From Ilyomonas sp963790435 (GTDB lineage: Bacteria > Bacteroidota > Bacteroidia > Chitinophagales > Chitinophagaceae): DNA of 64,000 nt. A model generated the notes under the pieces. The model ran no database searches. It was given only the letters and a program-made list of their open reading frames with translations, and was not told the DNA's origin. The position numbers were made by a program, and so were the translations under genes. The stretch covers positions 3,807-67,806 of the forward strand of contig CAWBOI010000007.1 in NCBI GenBank assembly GCA_963790435.1. Direction: 5' to 3'. This document shows positions 27,137-34,745 of the stretch, piece by piece; positions within the stretch are counted from its first letter, which is position 1, and every line of letters begins with the position of its first letter.

Positions 27137-28051
27137 ATGAAGCGATTATTGATGTTTGGTTTTGCACTCTTTCTGGCAACGATGATTTTGGATTCATGCC
27201 AAAAAGAGTTGAGCCAGGAGTCGAACAACAACACAGCCTCTTTTAGTTTGCACGATACCACTTTGTCTTGCTATCCCATTATTGTAAACGGCACTTATTA
27301 CGATGGCGTTTCAGCTGCACGTGATACCAATTTTATTAAGATAGTGGTAAATGTAAAGTCAACCGGCAACTATGCCATTTCAAGTATTTCGCAGAACGGA
27401 TTTTCTTTTTCCGACACTGGCTTTTTTAGCAAAACCGGTGTTGATACATTGGTGTTAAAAGCGAAAGGCACACCTATTTTAATTCAGTCTACTTCGTTCA
27501 CCATTACTGCCGATTCGCTGGGCGCCTGTAGCTTTGTTGTTAATGTGCAAGATAGCACCGGCACGGGTTTGGGCAGTTCAGGCGGCGGTTCAACAGTTGG
27601 TAGTGACAGCGGCTATATTGATCCCAATCTTGCTACTAAAAATACATGGCATTTTACCGATACGGCTACCAAAATTACGTACAGCGGCATTTTTACAACC
27701 CTGGAAGGTGCTGGTTTTAGAAACGATACTTTGTTTATTGCAGGGCAGGCAACTTTTAACTTAGATACGCTGTTTGGTATTTCGATAAAAATGCCATCCG
27801 CGCCTACTATAAAGCCAGGTATTTACCCGGTAAATACAGCCAACAATGTGGGTTTACAAAAAGTGGCTGATGGCAGTGATATTTATTATGCCAACGATGC
27901 ATCGGCAGCCTTGGGTGCAGGCAATTCTTATATTACCATTATCAGCAACAGTGGTGGTCAGTTAACCGGCTCATTTCATGTTTATGCTGAACTCAATGGA
28001 GCATCGCCGCCAACGTTAATTGAAGGTTCGTTCAATTGTCCGGTGCATTAA
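27137..28051 (+). CDS. Uncharacterised lipoprotein
   Basis: Predicted lipoprotein of 304 residues with no recognised family. Signal peptide MKRLLMFGFALFLATMILDSC ends in a lipobox, so I start at 27137 rather than at the in-frame upstream codon at 26990 that overlaps fumC. The mature part is Ser/Thr/Gly-rich, with a probable Ig-like N-terminal domain (around YPIIVNGTYYDGVSAARDT), a Gly/Ser linker (GTGLGSSGGGSTVGSDSG), and a second beta-rich domain beginning NTWHFTDTATKITYSG. Such two-domain layout suits a surface or periplasmic binding protein. It follows fumC by 76 bases and is ended by a strong terminator. Confidence 0.75.
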   Translation: MKRLLMFGFALFLATMILDSCQKELSQESNNNTASFSLHDTTLSCYPIIVNGTYYDGVSAARDTNFIKIVVNVKSTGNYAISSISQNGFSFSDTGFFSKTGVDTLVLKAKGTPILIQSTSFTITADSLGACSFVVNVQDSTGTGLGSSGGGSTVGSDSGYIDPNLATKNTWHFTDTATKITYSGIFTTLEGAGFRNDTLFIAGQATFNLDTLFGISIKMPSAPTIKPGIYPVNTANNVGLQKVADGSDIYYANDASAALGAGNSYITIISNSGGQLTGSFHVYAELNGASPPTLIEGSFNCPVH

Positions 28052-28070
28052 TTTCATTCCATATTTTTAT

Positions 28071-28112
28071 AAAACAAAAATGCTGTACAAGATTGTGCAG
28101 CATTTTTGTTTT
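28071..28112 (+). terminator. Rho-independent terminator after the lipoprotein gene
   Basis: Fifteen-base perfect arms AAAACAAAAATGCTG (28071-28085) and CAGCATTTTTGTTTT (28098-28112) with a 12-base loop. The right arm overlaps a copy of TTTGTTTTTGC at 28105-28115. The symmetric A/T tracts could terminate transcription from both directions. Confidence 0.8.
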
Positions 28113-28215
28113 TGCACCAATTTTGAACAGATAGTTAAATACGGCCAACTTCTGAAAACCTTTAGATGCGGCTTTCAGTAATCATAAATCCAAACTCATA
28201 AGTCAAAAATCATTA

Positions 28216-29505
28216 TCACAGGTTTACCTCTCCAATCAAAAACACGCTGCCGCAAACCAACACCAAATCATCATCTTCTGCACTGCTGATCACCGTTTGT
28301 AATGCCTCGTTTACGTTACCATACGTTTTACCCTGCAAGCCAATGCCAGAGCCTATTTCAGCAATTTGCCCTTCGCTCATGGCGCGTGGCGTTTGCGGTT
28401 TTGTAAAATAATAACTGGCTGTTTTGGGAAGATAAGACAATGCCTTTTCAACGTCTTTATCTTTCACCATGCCAATAATAATGTGAAGTGAATTGTACGT
28501 TGCCAGTTCTATTTGTTCTGCCAATTGCTTCATGCCATCTGCATTGTGCGCAACATCGGTAATGACCATTGGTTTTTGATGAATCGCTTCCCATCTTCCA
28601 TGCAAGCCGGTAAGCTTTTTTACATGCTGCAAGGCTTCTTTTATTTGCTGCAATGAAATAGCATAACCCACCGATTGTAAATACTTCACCGCTTCCAAAA
28701 CTGTAAGTATGTTTTTAGTTTGATACACACCTGGAAGGTCAAGGTGATACGTTTCTCTGTTATCCGTTTTTGTATCTGCAACCGTTACCGTTAATTGATG
28801 TGGTTGATATTGAAATTCCGACACATAACGGTTGTGTTGTGCTATAATGAGTGGGGCAGCTTTTGTTTTTGCCGCATTTTTAAAAACGGGTTCGGTTTCA
28901 ATCAACACTTCGCCCACAATTACCGGCACATGCGGTTTGATAATGCCCGCTTTTTCAAACGCAATTTGTGGCAGTGTGTCGCCTAAAATTTGGGTATGAT
29001 CGAGCCCGATGTTTGTTATAATGCTTACTATCGGTGTGATAATGTTTGTGCTGTCCAAACGCCCGCCCAGTCCCACTTCTATTACAGCGATGTCCACATT
29101 TTCTTTTGCAAAAAAATCAAACGCCATCGCTACTGTAATCTCAAAAAACGAGGGTTCAATTTCTTCAATCAGCGGTTTTATTTTTGTGGTAAAATCAACC
29201 ACAAATTCCTGGCTGCACCATTCGCCGTTTATTTTAATCCGTTCTCTGAAATCAATCAAATGCGGCGATGTATATAAACCTGTTTTGTAACCCGCTGTTT
29301 GCAAAATGGCAGCCAGCATGTGGCTCACCGAACCCTTGCCGTTCGTGCCGGCAACATGAACCATTTTAAGCCCCTTTTGCGGGTTCCCCAGTGCTTCGCA
29401 AAGCTTAATGGTGTTGATAAGATCGGCTTTGATGGCATCGGCGCCAAGCCTGCTGAAAAGCGGTAACTTTTTGTAGAGATAATCAATCGTTTCTTTGTAA
29501 TTCAT
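28216..29505 (-). CDS. folC: Bifunctional folylpolyglutamate/dihydrofolate synthase
   Basis: Mur-ligase-family ATPase of 429 residues that adds glutamate to folates and probably forms dihydrofolate from dihydropteroate. The P-loop VAGTNGKGSVSHML lies at residues 51-64; downstream are GLYTSPHLIDFRERI, the acidic metal-binding segment FFEITVAMAFDFFA, VEVGLGGRLDSTN with the carbamylated-Lys region after it, and TDVAHNADGMKQLAEQI in the C-domain. Length is typical. It lies 102 bases downstream of a tonB-like gene on the same strand, with a GAACCAC/GTGGTTC repeat between. Confidence 0.95.
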   Translation of the reverse strand: MNYKETIDYLYKKLPLFSRLGADAIKADLINTIKLCEALGNPQKGLKMVHVAGTNGKGSVSHMLAAILQTAGYKTGLYTSPHLIDFRERIKINGEWCSQEFVVDFTTKIKPLIEEIEPSFFEITVAMAFDFFAKENVDIAVIEVGLGGRLDSTNIITPIVSIITNIGLDHTQILGDTLPQIAFEKAGIIKPHVPVIVGEVLIETEPVFKNAAKTKAAPLIIAQHNRYVSEFQYQPHQLTVTVADTKTDNRETYHLDLPGVYQTKNILTVLEAVKYLQSVGYAISLQQIKEALQHVKKLTGLHGRWEAIHQKPMVITDVAHNADGMKQLAEQIELATYNSLHIIIGMVKDKDVEKALSYLPKTASYYFTKPQTPRAMSEGQIAEIGSGIGLQGKTYGNVNEALQTVISSAEDDDLVLVCGSVFLIGEVNL

Positions 29506-29540
29506 AGCAACTGCAAAGATGCTGAATGAAATGAATTGTT

Positions 29541-29604
29541 TGAACCACCGAGATTTAATACATTACGTTGTAATGCTCAGTGCCTTTGTGCTTCTGTGGT
29601 TCCA
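29541..29604. repeat. GAACCAC/GTGGTTC inverted repeat, copy 1
   Basis: GAACCAC at 29542-29548 and GTGGTTC at 29596-29602 bracket a segment containing CCTTTGTGCTTCTGTGG. A related unit lies at 34641-34717. No gene lies inside. Confidence 0.5.
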
Positions 29605-29607
29605 TTC

Positions 29608-30498
29608 TTATCCGCGCAGCTTGAAATCAAATACGAGGGTTCCGGTTTGTTCGTCTGCTGTACCTGCATTAAACTTTAATTGTTTGGCTTTCGAAAGGGC
29701 AATGCCTCGTATGCTTTGGCTTGTGGTTGTAGTTCCTCTTGGGTTGATCGAAGCATCAATTACATTTCCGTTTGCATTCACAGTGATGTTAACAGCAACT
29801 TTTGCGTTTTCATTAAAATCATCGGTAAAAGAAGGTAAAGGTTTAAAATGTCTTCCACTCAACCCGCTTCTTATGCTTACGCCACCTTTGCCTGTGCCAC
29901 CGTTACCTGTATAACTGTCAGAAGCCGGATTGCCATTGGGTTTGCCTTGGTCGCCTTTGCCACCGGCAATGCCCTGGTTGCGCACGTTGTTGTAACTATC
30001 CGCACCATTGCCACCGTTGTTGTTTTGTGTTGCTCCGCCTTTGTACAAAGCTTTTGGTTTGGGTGGTGCCGGCGGTGTTTCTACCACTTGCTCTTTTTGT
30101 TTTGCCTGATTTTTAGGAATCACCACTTCCAGCTTGGATTGCAGTTTGGGTTTGGGTGATGTATGAATTTCAGGAACCTCTTTTTCGTTGTTGTCAGCCA
30201 CATCTTTACTTTCTTCCGGCTCACTATGCGATGCAACGGCTTTGGGCGGCTGCACATTTGTTTCTTCTTCTTTCGACATTTCGCCCGGCAACTGCGGTGC
30301 CACTGTTCCTAATCCTGCATCGCTGTTGCCAAGGTTCACTTCAATGCCGTTATCAGCAATGGGTTGCGGCGTTTGTGGTGCCGTCCAGCTAACCAAAAAC
30401 ATCAACAAAAACAAAAGGGCGCAAATGCCAAGCGTAATGCCAAGTGCTTTGCGGTTTTTGCTACGTTCAAATTGTTGTTCGTTGTACGACAAATTCAT
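29608..30498 (-). CDS. tonB: TonB-like energy transducer
   Basis: Inner-membrane-anchored energy coupler of 296 residues. An N-terminal cytoplasmic stretch is followed by one membrane helix (ALGITLGICALLFLLMFLVS, about 19-38), then a long Pro/Lys/Glu-rich periplasmic spacer with Gly/Asn-rich portions (QNNNGGNGADSYNN) and a C-terminal TonB-type domain (KVAVNITVNANGNVIDASIN; SKAKQLKFNAG). It would link the proton motive force, through ExbB/ExbD that are not in this window, to SusC-like receptors. folC follows on the same strand. The C-terminal motif is weaker than in classical TonB, so specificity is uncertain. Confidence 0.8.
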   Translation of the reverse strand: MNLSYNEQQFERSKNRKALGITLGICALLFLLMFLVSWTAPQTPQPIADNGIEVNLGNSDAGLGTVAPQLPGEMSKEEETNVQPPKAVASHSEPEESKDVADNNEKEVPEIHTSPKPKLQSKLEVVIPKNQAKQKEQVVETPPAPPKPKALYKGGATQNNNGGNGADSYNNVRNQGIAGGKGDQGKPNGNPASDSYTGNGGTGKGGVSIRSGLSGRHFKPLPSFTDDFNENAKVAVNITVNANGNVIDASINPRGTTTTSQSIRGIALSKAKQLKFNAGTADEQTGTLVFDFKLRG

Positions 30499-30851
30499 GC
30501 TTATAAAAATAATGTAGCAGTTGTTACAAAGATGTCAACTTCCATTTTGCCCCTTTTATTGTGTTAGCGTTTTGTTTGTGAAGAAGAGTTTATTCACAAA
30601 GAGAAGGTTTGTTTTTATGAGAAAAATAAAAAGCAGTGTTAGTAAATGTTTGATGAAAGATTGGTAAAAGCTCCGTAGAAGTAACGTATTGATAGTAAAA
30701 GAATGTGTCAATAAATACAGCTCCATAGGAGCGAAATGTTTTTAATGGAACTCATACACGGCTCCGATGGAGCCGTTGCTTTACCTGAGAACTTTTCTAC
30801 AAACACGTAACTCCTACGGAGTGGAAACCACCCATGTGCGAAACAAAAATG
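30499..30851. other. Intergenic region with short palindromes
   Basis: No gene is apparent in these 353 bases. They hold a run of short GC-rich dyads (30720-30822) and AT-rich DNA next to the tRNA-Thr gene. Confidence 0.6.
30720..30822. repeat. Run of short palindromes (GCTCC...GGAGC type)
   Basis: Three dyads of similar design: GCTCCATAGGAGC at 30720-30732, CGGCTCCGATGGAGCCG at 30759-30775, ACTCCTACGGAGT at 30810-30822. A degenerate version (GCTCCGTAGAAG) precedes them near 30670, and another (GCTCCGTGAGAGC) lies near 3387. They resemble dispersed repeats of the REP kind; no function is evident. Confidence 0.65.
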
Positions 30852-30924
30852 AGCCAACTACGGGATTCGAACCTGCGACCCTTTCATTACGAATGAAATG
30901 CTCTACCAACTGAGCTAAGTTGGC
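30852..30924 (-). tRNA. tRNA-Thr (anticodon CGT)
   Basis: Minus-strand cloverleaf of 73 bases. Acceptor arms GCCAACT and AGTTGGC pair fully; the D arm is GCTC-AGTTGGTA-GAGC; the anticodon stem TTTCA/TGAAA holds loop TTCGTAA with CGT at positions 34-36, reading ACG; the T loop is TTCGAAT. The T stem as read contains one A-C mismatch. The discriminator base is U and CCA is not encoded. Confidence 0.93.
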
Positions 30925-30951
30925 TATTATCACTTAACAACCGGCAATACT

Positions 30952-30971
30952 CCAGTTTAGCTAAGTTGACT
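30952..30971 (-). repeat. Partial duplicate of the tRNA-Thr 5' end
   Basis: CCAGTTTAGCTAAGTTGACT matches 16 of 20 bases of the tRNA-Thr 5' region at 30906-30925 in the same orientation, 46 bases upstream of the tRNA. It lacks the rest of the cloverleaf. It could be the relic of a tandem tRNA or an attachment-site duplication. Confidence 0.5.
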
Positions 30972-31036
30972 TTTCTAAAACGCGAAGATAAAATTTGAGA
31001 AGAAATTATCGCTATCAAAAAATGTGGCAAAACAAA

Positions 31037-31483
31037 CTATGCAGGTTTCATCACAACCACACTATTGTTTGATTTCTTCTCAACATACTTTCTCCATAAA
31101 TAAGCAATGGTAAAGGTCGGCGTAAAATTAAGGAACGGCACCAACTCTTCCACCAAGTTAAAAGCCGCGCCAAACAAGGCTTTGCGCCCACCAAAAGCAA
31201 AGTAAAAAATAATGGCGGAAATAGGCGCCCACGCAATATCGAACGCTTCACCCACCACCGGAATCAGAAATGGAATGCAACCAATGGCATCCATTAACAA
31301 ACAAAATTGTAAAGACGGTTGTTTTTTCATGTTTTGCTGTATTGCTTTTATAATGGCAAGTAACTTACCATTCTTTTTTATACGCAAAACTGTCAGGCTT
31401 ATCGTTCCCCTTTTGAGAAGATTTCTTTTTATAAGACGGTCAGCCAATCCAACCGATCTTTCAACAATACATAAATAATTCAT
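31037..31483 (-). CDS. Small uncharacterised membrane protein
   Basis: 148 residues, family not recognised with confidence. A basic N-terminal part (LIKRNLLKRGTISLTVLRIKK) is followed by hydrophobic segments around DAIGCIPFLIPVVGEAFDIAW and PISAIIFYFAFGG, then a hydrophobic helix-like stretch and a basic C-terminus (YLWRKYVEKKSNN). It probably spans the inner membrane two or three times. It is monocistronic and reads towards the tRNA-Thr gene. The true start may be an internal Met (near MKKQPSLQFCLL). Confidence 0.65.
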   Translation of the reverse strand: MNYLCIVERSVGLADRLIKRNLLKRGTISLTVLRIKKNGKLLAIIKAIQQNMKKQPSLQFCLLMDAIGCIPFLIPVVGEAFDIAWAPISAIIFYFAFGGRKALFGAAFNLVEELVPFLNFTPTFTIAYLWRKYVEKKSNNSVVVMKPA

Positions 31484-31676
31484 TTACAATATAAAAATCT
31501 AAAGTTTAGCTTGGTTCAGCATTTGTCATTATTACCATACAGCTACTTTCTGTCGTCCAATTTGTCGGGTTCGTGAAGCAAACAAACCGTTAAACAGAAA
31601 GCGGGCAAAACAGTTTCCTTAACAGAACCGTAAATAGGGGGTTGATGTTTTAGTATCTCATTTTAAAACCGATATT

Positions 31677-31684
31677 TATCTTGC
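31677..31684 (+). promoter_or_regulatory. Probable -7 box for the polysaccharide cluster
   Basis: TATCTTGC lies 56 bases upstream of the deacetylase ATG. It deviates from TAnnTTTG at two positions, but TATCTTG(C/G) recurs before other genes of this window. Confidence 0.4.
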
Positions 31685-31740
31685 GTTACTTATCCTCTGC
31701 TTGTTATGTAAGTACGCTTGATTGTAAATAAACATCTGTT

Positions 31741-32487
31741 ATGAAATTAATAACTACCAGTTGGGATGATGGACATGTGCTGGATTTCAGGCTGGCTGAA
31801 TTATTGAATAAATACAACCTGCCCGGCACATTTTACATTCCAAAACACAATGCCGAGCATGAAGTAATGCTGCCCGAACAAGTGGTAGAACTGGCTAAAA
31901 GTTTTGAAATTGGCGGTCACACCATCAATCATATCAGGCTGCACAGCAAAGACGAAACATTTTTGCAAAATGAAATTAGGGGCTGTTACAACTGGCTCTC
32001 CGGTTTGCTGGGCGAAGCGCCACAAGCGTTTTGCTTTCCGGGTGGTGTGTTTCATCAAAAAGCGGCAGAGGTTGTTTTCCGAACGGGCTTTACAATGGCA
32101 CGCACTACCGAGTTGTTGAGTACACATTTTTTCAACAAAAACAAACTGACGCCAACCACATTGCAGGTGTATGAACACAATACATTTACCTATGCCAAAC
32201 ATTTGCTGAAACGCAGGCGGGTGGCCAATTTGATGCAATGGTTAAGCAGTGGCTCGTTGCAAAAATTAGAAGGCTTAACGGAAAGTTATTTACACAGCAT
32301 TGAAAAAAACGGAGGCTGCTTTCATTTGTGGGGACATTCATGGGAAATTGAAGAGTTTGGTTTGTGGGGAAAATTAGAAGAACTGTTTCGCGTCCTTAGC
32401 GGACGAACCGATTTTGTGTATGTTGCCAACAGCCGATTAATCAATCATCAACAAACCTTTATTCAACAAGAATCTGCCCCTTTATGA
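31741..32487 (+). CDS. Polysaccharide deacetylase (NodB-like)
   Basis: Carbohydrate esterase 4-type protein of 248 residues. The first NodB motif is SWDDGHVLDF (residues 8-17) with the tandem Asp pair, and the second is EIGGHTINHIRL with the zinc-binding HxxxH arrangement; later segments FCFPGGVFHQKAAEV and FHLWGHSWEIEEFG match the family's substrate-groove motifs. No signal peptide is present, so it may act on a cytoplasmic or lipid-linked N-acetyl sugar during glycan synthesis. Its last four bases overlap the start of the GT4 gene, which indicates translational coupling. Confidence 0.88.
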   Translation: MKLITTSWDDGHVLDFRLAELLNKYNLPGTFYIPKHNAEHEVMLPEQVVELAKSFEIGGHTINHIRLHSKDETFLQNEIRGCYNWLSGLLGEAPQAFCFPGGVFHQKAAEVVFRTGFTMARTTELLSTHFFNKNKLTPTTLQVYEHNTFTYAKHLLKRRRVANLMQWLSSGSLQKLEGLTESYLHSIEKNGGCFHLWGHSWEIEEFGLWGKLEELFRVLSGRTDFVYVANSRLINHQQTFIQQESAPL

Positions 32488-33683
32488 GAGTGTTATTCAT
32501 TCATACTAAATACAAAGAACACGGCGGTGAAGACGGCGTTGTAAAAAATGAAATACAACTGTTGCAGCAAAACGGATACGAAGTAAAAGCTTTGTATTTT
32601 GATAACAGCCAACATACGTTTTTGAAATTGCTCCTGATGCCGTTTAACCCGTTTTCTTATGTAAAAACAATACGCGAAATCAACCGTTTCAAGCCTGACG
32701 TTGTACACATTCACAACATGCACTTTGCAGCTTCTTATTCGGTGATACGAGCCGTGAGCCAAACAAAGACTCCGATGGTAAAAACCTTACACAACTATCG
32801 TTTTTTATGTCCTTCGGGAACCTTGTTTTTTAATAACGATTTGTACCTGAAAAGTCTTTCACAGCCGTTTCCGTGGAGTGCTGTAAAAGATAAAGTGTTT
32901 CGCAATTCAGGACTCTTAACTTTTTGGCTTGCTTTTTCCACATGGCTTCATAGGAAATGGGGCACGTTTAAAAAAGTGGACCGATACATTGTTTTAAATG
33001 AGCAAAGCCGTTCTCTGTTTTTATCATCCAATTTAAATTTCAAAAAAAACCAGCTTGTTATGAAGCCCAATTTTATTCAATCCGACACAACTGATTCCAC
33101 TGCTCTGGCACGCGGCAATTACTACTTGTACATTGGCAGATTATCAGCCGAAAAAGGCATTGATGTTTTGCTGAAAGCATTTGCCAGCAATGGTTTGCCA
33201 CTTACCATTATTGGTGATGGTCCGCTGCGCGATGATGTGCTGGTAGCCAAAGCCGCTAACCCGCTGATAATATGGATGGGCTACCAGGGAAAAGAAGTGA
33301 TTGATGAGCAACTGCGCCAATGCAATGCGTTGATCGTGCCTTCGGTTTGTTATGAAGGGATGCCCTTAACGATTGTGGAAGCCTTTGCCGCAGGCACACC
33401 GGTTATCACTTCAAAACTGGGCGCTATGCAAACCATTGTTACGCACAATATGAATGGCTTGTTGTTTACGCCCAACAATGCAGATAGCTTGAATAAGCAA
33501 TTGCAGCGCTGGCAAAATTTGGGCGAAACCAAAAAGCATGAGCTCTCAGTTCATGCATTAAACACTTACAAAAGCAAATACACTCCACAGAAAAACTTAT
33601 CTTCCTTGTTGTCTATTTACAACGAAGCGATGGCAAAAGACAAAACCATGTATGTGGTGAAAGATCATATTAGTGTTGCGTAG
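32484..33683 (+). CDS. Glycosyltransferase family 4 protein
   Basis: Cytoplasmic GT-B glycosyltransferase of 399 residues. The N-domain begins MRVLFIHTKYKEHGGEDGVV with a Gly-rich acceptor loop, then VHIHNMHFAASYSVIRAV; the C-domain carries YIGRLSAEKGIDVLLKAF and the donor-binding EGMPLTIVEAFAAGTPVI, the retaining GT4 E-x7-E motif. It is translationally coupled to the deacetylase upstream, and together with the flippase and two other glycosyltransferases nearby points to surface-polysaccharide synthesis. Sugar donor and acceptor cannot be inferred. Confidence 0.92.
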   Translation: MRVLFIHTKYKEHGGEDGVVKNEIQLLQQNGYEVKALYFDNSQHTFLKLLLMPFNPFSYVKTIREINRFKPDVVHIHNMHFAASYSVIRAVSQTKTPMVKTLHNYRFLCPSGTLFFNNDLYLKSLSQPFPWSAVKDKVFRNSGLLTFWLAFSTWLHRKWGTFKKVDRYIVLNEQSRSLFLSSNLNFKKNQLVMKPNFIQSDTTDSTALARGNYYLYIGRLSAEKGIDVLLKAFASNGLPLTIIGDGPLRDDVLVAKAANPLIIWMGYQGKEVIDEQLRQCNALIVPSVCYEGMPLTIVEAFAAGTPVITSKLGAMQTIVTHNMNGLLFTPNNADSLNKQLQRWQNLGETKKHELSVHALNTYKSKYTPQKNLSSLLSIYNEAMAKDKTMYVVKDHISVA

Positions 33684-33697
33684 AAACGGTTTGCTTG

Positions 33698-34588
33698 CTA
33701 CTTCGTTACACTCATAGTTTCTTCCCGTTTTTCTCTAAAAAACTGCCTGATCTCGGCTTCCTTTCTTTCTTTCCAAAAGCGTGTGGAGTGAATGATTTTC
33801 TTGCCTCTTTCGTATAGCTCTTCGGGCGATGCAGGCAAGCCGCGCCAGGTAGTGGCAAAAGGCAGATTGCCGCTCGCAAGATCGCCAAATTTCATTCCTG
33901 CAGCTTTCACAAGAATGGGGAACACATGGTCTTCTTCAAGGTTTACAGTCTTTAAACGCAGGTCAGGCAAACGCTTCATTTTATCCAAAGCCCTTACTGC
34001 TTTTTCACTGATAAAGTATGAACCACCAAACACACTCTCACCTGTTATATAGCCATTTTTTAAAGCCTTTCTGTAAGCCGTTAGCAACGCCCAATGCGTA
34101 ATCGGTTTTCGGATAAAGCTAATGGTGGTGCAGATTTTTAAAATCTCCTGGCGAGGCCAGCTAATGTTCCAGGGATTGCCGTTATAATCGTTTGGATATT
34201 GCCCCGCCATGCCGATTTCAGGTTGTGTTTTGAACATCTCAATAGCTTCACGCGCGGGGTCTTCACCAATGATTAGCGCATCGGTATCAAACTTTTGTAA
34301 GGCGCCAAAATGATAATGGTCAATGGCATGTTTGTAAGCCCACGAAAGCGTAACGTACAAGCCGCAAACTCTGCCCATTGGCTCTGGCGTTGGCACCACA
34401 TCAATGCCCAATTCGGGGAATTGTTGCTGCGTTAATTTGCCCAAGCCTTCGTGTGAATCATCAGCCAAAATAATTTTATAGCTTCCCTTTACATAACGCA
34501 GAATGCTGTGAATGTTATCAAATAAAAATTCGGGTAAAGTGCCGGGACCAACAGGTATTACAATTACCAGATCGAATGTTTGCTTCAT
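33698..34588 (-). CDS. GT-A type glycosyltransferase, paralog A
   Basis: Predicted cytoplasmic glycosyltransferase of 296 residues. A nucleotide-sugar-binding start (FDLVIVIPVGPGTLPEFL) is followed by IILADDSHEGLG and by FDTDALIIGEDPAREAIEMF, a DxD-type metal site. Further segments GYITGESVFGGSYFISEKAV and ATTWRGLPASPEELYERGKK are shared almost position by position with the second copy at 36520-37413. Together they define a pair of paralogs on either side of a flippase gene, all leftward. It is not a canonical GT2; the precise family was not recognised. Confidence 0.72.
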   Translation of the reverse strand: MKQTFDLVIVIPVGPGTLPEFLFDNIHSILRYVKGSYKIILADDSHEGLGKLTQQQFPELGIDVVPTPEPMGRVCGLYVTLSWAYKHAIDHYHFGALQKFDTDALIIGEDPAREAIEMFKTQPEIGMAGQYPNDYNGNPWNISWPRQEILKICTTISFIRKPITHWALLTAYRKALKNGYITGESVFGGSYFISEKAVRALDKMKRLPDLRLKTVNLEEDHVFPILVKAAGMKFGDLASGNLPFATTWRGLPASPEELYERGKKIIHSTRFWKERKEAEIRQFFREKREETMSVTK

Positions 34589-34640
34589 AGGTTATGCGGT
34601 GATGATTTTTGCATAAAAACAAAAATCATTCTTAAAGCCT

Positions 34641-34725
34641 GAACCACTAAGGCTCAAAGGAAAAAGTGTCACAAAAAAATCTTTGTGAACCTTCTTTTCT
34701 TCCTGTCTTTGTGGTTCAAAATGTT
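34641..34725. repeat. GAACCAC/GTGGTTC inverted repeat, copy 2
   Basis: GAACCAC (34641-34647) and GTGGTTC (34711-34717) bracket a segment with CTTTGTGAACC and CTTTGTGGTTC. Same design as the unit at 29541-29604. Located between the paralog A glycosyltransferase and the flippase gene; no gene inside. Confidence 0.5.
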
Positions 34726-34745
34726 TATTATAAACAGCCGCTCTT

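Noticed and set aside
26662..27261. A 199-codon minus-strand frame across the fumC 3' end
   Set aside because: It overlaps conserved fumC and the lipoprotein signal peptide; composition is that of an antisense shadow.
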